26,464 nt of DNA from Bacteroidales bacterium (lineage in GTDB: Bacteria > Bacteroidota > Bacteroidia > Bacteroidales > F082), in assembly GCA_016285355.1 (NCBI GenBank), contig JAEEQP010000053.1:1-26464 (forward strand). Reading direction: 5' to 3'. Below the pieces are notes generated by a model. It saw nothing but the letters and a program-made list of their open reading frames with translations, was not told the origin of the DNA and ran no database searches. The position numbers were made by a program, and so were the translations under genes. This document shows, in pieces, positions 22,285-26,464 of this stretch. Each line of letters begins with the position of its first letter. The first letter of the stretch is position 1.

Positions 22285-23676
22285 TCAAAGATGCACGCAC
22301 TCATTATACGCCGCCGCCGCCGCCTCCATAATGCCTTCCGACATAGTGGGGTGGGGGAATACGGCATGGATAATGTCTTCGCCCTTGGCACCCAGCTCAC
22401 GGCAGAGCACAGCAGCGGCCACCATTTCGGTCACATTGTCGCCAACCATGTGGCAACCCAGCCAGTCACCGGTCTTGGCATCGAAGACTACTTTGATGAA
22501 ACCGTCACGGTTGCCGGCAGCAGTGGCCTTGCCCGAAGCGGTGAAGGGGAATTTGCCGATCTTCACCTCGTAGCCTGCTGCGATGGCCTTGGCCTCGCTC
22601 AGGCCAACCGAGGCGATTTCGGGTGTGGTATAGGTGCAGCCAGGGATGTTGGCATAGTTGAGCGGCTTGGGATTCAGGCCGCAAAGCTTCTCCACGCAAA
22701 TGGTAGCTTCGTGGTCGGCTTTGTGAGCCAGGGCGGGACCGTGTACGATGTCACCGATGGCATAGATGCCCGGCACGTTGGTACGATAATATTCGTCTAC
22801 ATTAATCTTACCGCGCTCAGTGCTGATGCCGAGTTCTTCAAGGCCAAGGTTGTCGATGTTGGTCTGCACGCCCACGGCGGACAAAACGATGTCGGCCTCT
22901 ACAGTCTTCTCGCCCTTCTTGGTACTGATGGTGCAGACGCACTTTTCACCAGAAGTGTCAACATGGGTCACCGAGGCATCGGTCATTACGGTCATCTTCA
23001 GTTTTTTGAAAGCGCGCTCGACTTGCTTGGAGACTTCCTCGTCTTCGTTCGGGACCACGTTGGGTAGGAACTCGACTAAGGTCACTTTCACACCCATAGA
23101 GGTGAAGAAAAAGGCAAACTCAGAACCGATGGCACCGGAACCAACCACAACCATGCTCTCAGGCAGTTTGTCCAAGACCAATGCCTGGCGGTAGCCGATG
23201 ATTTTCTTGCCGTCGATGGGCAGGGCGGGCAGCTCGCGCACGCGAGAACCTGTAGCCAAAATGATGTGTTCAGCTTCGTGAAGGGTGACATTGCCTTCGG
23301 CATTGGTCACTTCCACTTGCTTGTCGGCAGTCAGTTTGCCGTAGCCAGCGATGACTTCCACGTTGTTCTTTTTGAGCAGGTATTGCACGCCCTTGCTCAT
23401 GGTGTCGGCCACGCCGCGACTGCGGGCCACCACGGCCTCCATGTCAGGTTTCACTTCGCCTTCCACCTTGATGCCGTAGTTTTCGGCATGATTAATATAG
23501 GTGTAGACCTGCGCACTCTTCAGCAGGGCTTTGGTGGGGATGCAGCCCCAGTTGAGGCAGATGCCGCCCACTTCGGCCTTCTCGACCACGGCAGTCTTCT
23601 TACCCAATTGTGATGCTCTGATGGCAGCCACATAGCCTCCCGGGCCGCTGCCGATTACGATGACGTCGTATTTCAT
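22285..23676 (-). CDS. lpdA: Dihydrolipoyl dehydrogenase (E3)
   Basis: A 463-residue flavoprotein read from the ATG at 23676; the TTG two codons upstream is disregarded. FAD-binding GSGPGGYVAA is at residues 9-18, the redox disulfide Cys40/Cys45 in GGICLNWGCIPTK, the NAD-binding VVVGSGAIGSEFA near 175, the second FAD motif GIYAIGDIV near 305, and the catalytic HPTMSE near the C-terminus. It reoxidises dihydrolipoamide of 2-oxoacid dehydrogenase or glycine cleavage complexes in the cytoplasm. No E1/E2 or glycine cleavage gene is adjacent, so its partner complex is encoded elsewhere. Confidence 0.95.
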   Translation of the reverse strand: MKYDVIVIGSGPGGYVAAIRASQLGKKTAVVEKAEVGGICLNWGCIPTKALLKSAQVYTYINHAENYGIKVEGEVKPDMEAVVARSRGVADTMSKGVQYLLKKNNVEVIAGYGKLTADKQVEVTNAEGNVTLHEAEHIILATGSRVRELPALPIDGKKIIGYRQALVLDKLPESMVVVGSGAIGSEFAFFFTSMGVKVTLVEFLPNVVPNEDEEVSKQVERAFKKLKMTVMTDASVTHVDTSGEKCVCTISTKKGEKTVEADIVLSAVGVQTNIDNLGLEELGISTERGKINVDEYYRTNVPGIYAIGDIVHGPALAHKADHEATICVEKLCGLNPKPLNYANIPGCTYTTPEIASVGLSEAKAIAAGYEVKIGKFPFTASGKATAAGNRDGFIKVVFDAKTGDWLGCHMVGDNVTEMVAAAVLCRELGAKGEDIIHAVFPHPTMSEGIMEAAAAAYNECVHL

Positions 23677-23722
23677 ATTCAAGGATTTAATGATTTAATA
23701 TTCAAAAATTTAAGATTCTATT
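23677..23722 (-). repeat. AATCTTAAAT-type AT-rich tract in the lpdA leader
   Basis: Immediately before the lpdA ATG the minus strand carries AATCTTAAATTTTTGAATATTAAATC-like units split over 46 bases, the third such tract in the window. Confidence 0.45.
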
Positions 23723-23731
23723 ATCATCACT

Positions 23732-23760
23732 TTGCTTCATTGCGAGGAACGAAGCAATCC
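23732..23760. repeat. Short palindromic repeat GCGAGGAACGAAGCAATCC
   Basis: TTGCTTC (23732-23738) and GAAGCAA (23751-23757) pair around a 12-base loop. The GCGAGGAACGAAGCAATCC core is a common intergenic repeat in Bacteroidota and other phyla, from general knowledge. It lies in the 235-bp divergent spacer between lpdA and the lipoprotein gene. Confidence 0.55.
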
Positions 23761-23911
23761 AGATTCATAATTTTGCGCGAAAATACGAAAAATTCCGCAT
23801 AGACAACGAATCGGAAATGTCGAATAGTTCAAAAATAAATTCTTTTCCAATACAATACTATTGTTTTTCTTTCGTTTCAAGAAATGAACTTAACAATAAA
23901 AACACAGAGGT

Positions 23912-24316
23912 ATGAAGCACAAATTCTTGATTTTTACGGTTCTTTCTTTGCCGTTGCTTTTTATGAGTTGTAATAAGGATAATTCGGACACCACCATTAG
24001 CGAAGGAAAGTACAAAGGAACATTTACAGTAACATACAATTCTGGTAAACAATCAGATCGAACAACGTTAGTTTTGGAAAACGGAAAGTATTCTTGTACT
24101 GGTAATTCAGATAGGATTCCCGCTGGTGGTTCAGGGACTTATTCCTTTGACAATGGAAAAATTACTTTTACAGATGAGAATATGTGGACTTGCGACTTTG
24201 ATGGGAATCTTATTCTGGAGGGGCAGTATGATTACCAATGTAATGGCAGGAATCTGAAAATCTCTGCTGATAAAAATGGTGTCGGGCATTACGAATATAA
24301 TCTTGTAAAGCAATAA
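23912..24316 (+). CDS. Small lipoprotein, function unknown
   Basis: A 134-residue protein with a lipoprotein signal (LSLPLLFMSC, Cys20) followed by about 110 residues of beta-rich sequence ending YEYNLVKQ. Motifs such as GKYKGTFTVTYNSGKQSD, GTYSFDNGKITFTDEN and LILEGQYDY resemble lipocalin-like small lipoproteins of Bacteroidota that are usually annotated as hypothetical. It is expected to be anchored in the outer membrane. The ATG follows AGAGG by one base, which is not a proper Shine-Dalgarno spacing. It is divergent from lpdA, and a strong terminator follows. No ligand can be inferred. Confidence 0.85.
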   Translation: MKHKFLIFTVLSLPLLFMSCNKDNSDTTISEGKYKGTFTVTYNSGKQSDRTTLVLENGKYSCTGNSDRIPAGGSGTYSFDNGKITFTDENMWTCDFDGNLILEGQYDYQCNGRNLKISADKNGVGHYEYNLVKQ

Positions 24317-24354
24317 ACGGCATTTGTGCTTTATCAGTAAATCAAACTTTGTTT

Positions 24355-24402
24355 CGGGCGAAATCTAACAAAAATCAGGTGGATTTCGCCCGATTTATTT
24401 TT
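24355..24402 (+). terminator. Intrinsic terminator of the lipoprotein gene
   Basis: A perfect 11-bp stem, CGGGCGAAATC (24355-24365) and GATTTCGCCCG (24382-24392) with a 16-base loop, is followed by ATTTATTTTT on the plus strand. It lies 38 bases after the stop codon. Confidence 0.75.
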
Positions 24403-24649
24403 CCTGTCGCCCCGCTGGGGCTTTGGATGGAATGGTTTTCGTTTTTCGGCAGGGGTTACGCAGTGTTGAACGTCCAGCAAGCTGTCCGTCCAACGTGCTT
24501 CACCGCCTGCCTGTTCATCCGCCGTCACTACAGGACTTTACGGCACACCGGAACCCCGTAGGGGTGACGGGATGAATAGGCAGGCGGTTTCAACCCCTGC
24601 CGAAAAAAACGACATAAATCGATGGGAACCCCAGAGGGGTGACAGGAAA
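24400..24649. repeat. 250-bp foldback element with three CCCC-NNN-GGGG units
   Basis: Outer arms 24400-24457 and 24592-24649 are inverted copies, best at their ends (TTTCCTGTC(A/G)CCCC and TTTTCGGCAGGGGTT). Inner arms 24502-24520 and 24570-24588 (ACCGCCTGCCTGTTCATCC) match at 18 of 19 positions. Three CCCC-NNN-GGGG mini-palindromes occur (NNN = GCT, GTA, AGA), each flanked by GTGAC or GTCGC and GG. No ORF of note lies inside. The right end abuts the stop codon of the small membrane protein gene. This accounts for the 333-bp space between genes. Best read as a MITE-like or REP-composite element, or a structured RNA. Confidence 0.75.
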
Positions 24650-24817
24650 TCAACTGCGTTGTTCAGGCATGGTTTCCAATGGGTCGGCATCCTTACGAGC
24701 CGTATCATCCTTATGCTTCCGCTCGCTAACGCGCTTGATCACCTTGAGCAAAATCGCCCAAAGCGCAAAGAATGTCACTACGCCAACAATCCAAACGACC
24801 AATAATTCAGTAACCAT
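24650..24817 (-). CDS. Small single-pass membrane protein (55 aa)
   Basis: An ATG at 24817 opens 55 codons to a TGA at 24650-24652. The first 26 residues are a hydrophobic helix (LLVVWIVGVVTFFALWAILL) followed by basic K-V-I-K-R and a highly charged tail (SERKHKDDTARKDADP), so N-out/C-in topology is likely. A -7 box TACTTTTG (24837-24844) lies 19 bases upstream. The coding potential is supported by this promoter, the clean helix/charged-tail pattern and the lack of another explanation for the DNA. No family is recognised. Its stop lies at the edge of the foldback element, which could serve as its terminator. Confidence 0.65.
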   Translation of the reverse strand: MVTELLVVWIVGVVTFFALWAILLKVIKRVSERKHKDDTARKDADPLETMPEQRS

Positions 24818-24836
24818 TTTGCTCAATTTTCGGGTG

Positions 24837-24844
24837 CAAAAGTA
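24837..24844 (-). promoter_or_regulatory. -7 box of the 55-aa membrane protein gene
   Basis: TACTTTTG on the minus strand, 19 bases before the ATG at 24817; no -33 box was clear. It is back-to-back with the promoter at 24906-24935. Confidence 0.5.
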
Positions 24845-24905
24845 CGAAATCGGAGGGACATATTAATATAAGGTGTAAAAAAGTGTCCGTCGCCTCGTCG
24901 AAATG

Positions 24906-24935
24906 TTGCATGATTCAAAATAATCCCTATATTTG
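24906..24935 (+). promoter_or_regulatory. Promoter of the 109-aa hypothetical gene
   Basis: TTG (24906-24908) and TATATTTG (24928-24935) are 19 bases apart, the ideal Bacteroidota spacing, and end 25 bases before the ATG at 24961. Confidence 0.7.
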
Positions 24936-24960
24936 CACCATCATTCAAATAAAAAACGCT

Positions 24961-25290
24961 ATGAACTACGACGCAAATCCCGTTCATCTCCTCTACACCC
25001 CAGAGGAAATGAGAGACAGAATCAACATGATTATGGATAGCCGCGACCACACCACCGGCATTACCTTCGTCAACCTGTGCTACCAGCTTATCCAGATTGC
25101 TTTTCAGGAAAACAAGGTGAAGAAACCCGAGGGCGTGATTGTCACGAGCGAGGAATTGGCCCCTGAGGAACAAGTGCGTGTGAGCCGCATCCTGTGGGAA
25201 CTCATCTGGAACCACAAGATTTTCCTCCTCTTCGGCCGCAGCGAACTGCTCGGTTTGAGCAACGGCGAGGACCGTTTCGTCAAGTATTGA
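24961..25290 (+). CDS. Conserved-looking hypothetical protein, 109 aa
   Basis: A 109-residue soluble protein starting at the ATG at 24961 behind a textbook promoter; an upstream in-frame ATG at about 24910 lies inside that promoter and is rejected. It has no signal peptide or membrane helix, and a helical composition (TPEEMRDRINMIMDSRD, FVNLCYQLIQIAFQENK, EEQVRVSRILWELIWNHKIF). No domain is recognised. It is followed after 75 bp by the PIN toxin-antitoxin operon, which has its own promoter, so the two are probably separate units. Confidence 0.75.
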   Translation: MNYDANPVHLLYTPEEMRDRINMIMDSRDHTTGITFVNLCYQLIQIAFQENKVKKPEGVIVTSEELAPEEQVRVSRILWELIWNHKIFLLFGRSELLGLSNGEDRFVKY

Positions 25291-25312
25291 TCTGAATAAT
25301 AATAAAGGTTGG

Positions 25313-25343
25313 TTGCGGGCAATTATGTTATTGTTTACTTTTG
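25313..25343 (+). promoter_or_regulatory. Promoter of the PIN-domain TA operon
   Basis: TTG (25313-25315) and TACTTTTG (25336-25343) are 20 bases apart, 22 bases before the ATG at 25366. Confidence 0.65.
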
Positions 25344-25365
25344 CCGCGTAAAAAAGAATAGCATC

Positions 25366-25611
25366 ATGACCAAGAATCCGACATTGAATTTGCAGCTTTC
25401 CTATTCGCAACTGCTGGCTTTGGCACTCCAACTTGCCAAAGAAGATCGCTATAGACTTTGTCGAGAACTGATTTGTGACGAGCGTGCGGAAAGTTTAAGA
25501 GCTTTACGAAAAGCTTTTCGTACAGATGGGGTCGACGAAGAAACTATTAAGGCTGAGTGTGAGGCAGTAAGACAGGAGATGTATGAAGAACGAATGGCTG
25601 CCAGACAATGA
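25366..25611 (+). CDS. Antitoxin-like protein of a PIN-domain TA pair
   Basis: An 81-residue protein from the ATG at 25366, just after the promoter; an upstream start at 25309 would fall before the -7 box. It is a small charged helical protein (LSYSQLLALALQLAKEDRY, LRALRKAFRTDGVDEETIKAECEAVRQEMYEERMA) of the size and C-terminal acidic/basic pattern typical of antitoxins paired with COG1569-type PIN toxins. The toxin gene starts inside its last 29 bases. Direct homology was not tested, so the role is inferred from pairing. Confidence 0.7.
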   Translation: MTKNPTLNLQLSYSQLLALALQLAKEDRYRLCRELICDERAESLRALRKAFRTDGVDEETIKAECEAVRQEMYEERMAARQ

Positions 25612-26023
25612 TGAATCATTGATTAGGGTGGTTGTCGACACCAATCTTTGGATAAGTTTCTTGATTGGGAAGAGACTTGATGGACTTCTTGATTTTCTTG
25701 GCGCTCCTTGGTTTGAGCCTGTCTCAACCCAAATTTTGAATGATGAGATTGTTCGTGTGGCTCGTCGTCCCAAGTTTAGCAAATATTTCCATGAAGAAGA
25801 TGTATCAAGATTAGAGGAATGGATGAATGACCATTTCACAATGGTTGAAATTGGTGAAATTCCGCAAAGATGTCGGGACCCCAAAGACGATTATCTTCTT
25901 GAGTTGGCCATTCAAGCCAATGCCATTTATCTCGTATCGGGTGATGATGATTTGTTAGAAATAGGGCAAATTGGTGGTTGTAGAATCATGACATTTGCTC
26001 AATTTGAGGCCGAATGGAGTTGA
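25583..26023 (+). CDS. PIN-domain toxin (COG1569/TIGR00305 type, VapC-like)
   Basis: A 146-residue PIN-domain protein. The acidic catalytic set is visible: Asp19 in VVVDTNLWISF, Glu55 in ILNDEIVRVARR, Asp99-Asp103 in CRDPKDDYLLELA, and the terminal SGDDDLLEI at 119-127. This order, with the RRPKF segment, is typical of the chromosomal putative toxin family COG1569. PIN toxins are Mg2+-dependent endoribonucleases acting on tRNA or rRNA. It overlaps the antitoxin gene by 29 bases in another frame. All four acidic sites are intact, so it is likely active. It stands directly upstream of the rpsL leader. Confidence 0.87.
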   Translation: MKNEWLPDNDESLIRVVVDTNLWISFLIGKRLDGLLDFLGAPWFEPVSTQILNDEIVRVARRPKFSKYFHEEDVSRLEEWMNDHFTMVEIGEIPQRCRDPKDDYLLELAIQANAIYLVSGDDDLLEIGQIGGCRIMTFAQFEAEWS

Positions 26024-26102
26024 TTTTTTGATTTGTTTGAGTAAAATAATGATTATAATTTATTGTAAATCAATGCTATATAACAAATCATCGCTTTTTT
26101 TC

Positions 26103-26116
26103 TTGAAAATTTTCAA
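26103..26116. repeat. 14-bp perfect palindrome upstream of the rpsL promoter
   Basis: TTGAAAATTTTCAA is self-complementary, flanked by a T-run and an A-run. It could be a weak bidirectional terminator between the PIN gene and rpsL or a protein-binding site; nothing further supports either. Confidence 0.35.
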
Positions 26117-26145
26117 AAAACTGCGCGGCGTATTGAAAAATGTTG

Positions 26146-26153
26146 TACTTTTG
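26146..26153 (+). promoter_or_regulatory. -7 box of the str (rpsL) operon
   Basis: TACTTTTG matches TAnnTTTG, 274 bases before the rpsL ATG. No good -33 box. It is the best promoter candidate in the 404-bp gap. Confidence 0.5.
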
Positions 26154-26159
26154 CACCCG

Positions 26160-26427
26160 CTGAATTGAATGAGGGCTTGCCCTTGAAAATGATATAGTTA
26201 AGGAACCTGATAAGTTAAACGTAATAGGTTTCTACACGGTGTGACACCAAAATCAAGCGTTCTTATCGTCACAACGTGGGTTTATAGACTTCTAAGCCGT
26301 CCATGGCTTATTATGTTTCCCTGACTACATCTTGCAGAGAGTTGCCCTCGGCCAGTTTGGTATGAGTTTGTAAATAATTCCTAATCAACGGATTAAATAA
26401 CTAACAAATTAACCTAACAAATTAAAA
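26160..26427 (+). promoter_or_regulatory. Long rpsL leader with several small hairpins, possible r-protein leader
   Basis: Between the promoter and the rpsL ATG are about 270 bases without a convincing ORF. Short stems are seen: AGGGCTTGCCCT near 26171, GAACCT/AGGTTTC around 26202-26233, GGTGTGACACC near 26239, AAGCC/GGCTT around 26296-26311. The last is followed by a poor U-run. Autoregulatory leaders are common for ribosomal operons, so this may be one, but I do not recognise a described motif. An AT-rich unstructured stretch precedes the ATG. Confidence 0.4.
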
Positions 26428-26464
26428 ATGCCGACTATTCAACAATTAGTGCGCAAAGGGCGCC
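26428..26464 (+). CDS. rpsL: 30S ribosomal protein S12 (start only)
   Basis: The ATG at 26428 opens MPTIQQLVRKGR before the window ends. This matches the highly conserved N-terminus of S12 (MPTIQQLVRKGR in Bacteroidota). S12 lies at the decoding centre and is the streptomycin-resistance site; rpsL normally heads the str operon with rpsG and fusA, which would continue beyond the window. Confidence 0.93.
   Translation, partial: MPTIQQLVRKGR

Noticed and set aside
22291..23067. 258-codon plus-strand ORF
   Set aside because: Antisense to lpdA, which has all flavoprotein motifs.
24572..24805. 77-codon plus-strand ORF in the foldback region
   Set aside because: It runs through inverted repeat DNA and antisense to the 55-aa membrane protein; composition is not protein-like.
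26160..26427. A tRNA or other RNA gene in the rpsL leader
   Set aside because: No cloverleaf, T-loop or anticodon arm pattern could be found.

Overview
The window looks like chromosome from an uncultured Bacteroidota, most likely a gut or rumen type member of the Bacteroidales. The evidence is type IX secretion (T9SS) C-terminal sorting domains, a membrane-spanning TPR/LuxR-HTH lipoprotein regulator, promoters of the TAnnTTTG (-7) type in front of most operons, and near absence of Shine-Dalgarno sites. Almost everything up to position 23676 is on the minus strand, apart from one plus-strand cell-wall hydrolase. The right end is mostly plus strand and runs into rpsL, the start of the str ribosomal operon.

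Layout. Positions 1-4879 hold three secreted T9SS cargo proteins, one cut by the window edge. Two of them form an operon, and all carry related export modules. Positions 5038-6549/6552 encode a lipoprotein regulator (periplasmic TPRs, one membrane helix, coiled coil, LuxR-type HTH). Positions 6596-8211 are an AbiEii/AbiEi type IV toxin-antitoxin operon. At 8351-8443 lies a collapsed, in-frame-deleted second copy of the regulator that keeps its promoter, so the AbiE operon is bracketed by two copies of one gene. Positions 8571-10205 are an MFS transporter, 10326-13127 an exported M16 zinc protease, 13308-13934 rsmG, 14035-14997 a GH73/LysM glucosaminidase, 15006-17840 uvrA translationally coupled to an AlbA_2/ATPase/winged-helix gene (17837-19465), 20018-20437 plus 19620-20021 a probable RelE-like toxin-antitoxin pair, 20533-21513 a lytic transglycosylase, 21638-22180 rfbC and 22285-23676 dihydrolipoyl dehydrogenase. 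The last part holds a small lipoprotein gene, a 250-bp foldback repeat, a 55-aa membrane protein gene, a small conserved hypothetical gene, a PIN-domain toxin-antitoxin pair, and rpsL with a long leader.

Themes. Core housekeeping genes (rsmG, uvrA, lpdA, rpsL) alternate with envelope genes (T9SS cargo, M16 protease, two wall hydrolases, rfbC) and with three separate toxin-antitoxin modules. Intergenic spaces are rich in inverted repeats: REP-like GAGCCTGTCGAAG palindromes, a 30-bp-arm hairpin, a 133-bp nested palindrome upstream of the protease, and a foldback element built from CCCC-NNN-GGGG units. No tRNA, rRNA, CRISPR array, intact insertion sequence or phage gene was recognised. The strongest novelty candidates are the regulator pair bracketing the AbiE operon, the foldback element and 13174-13306 palindrome, and the uvrA/AlbA_2 coupling.
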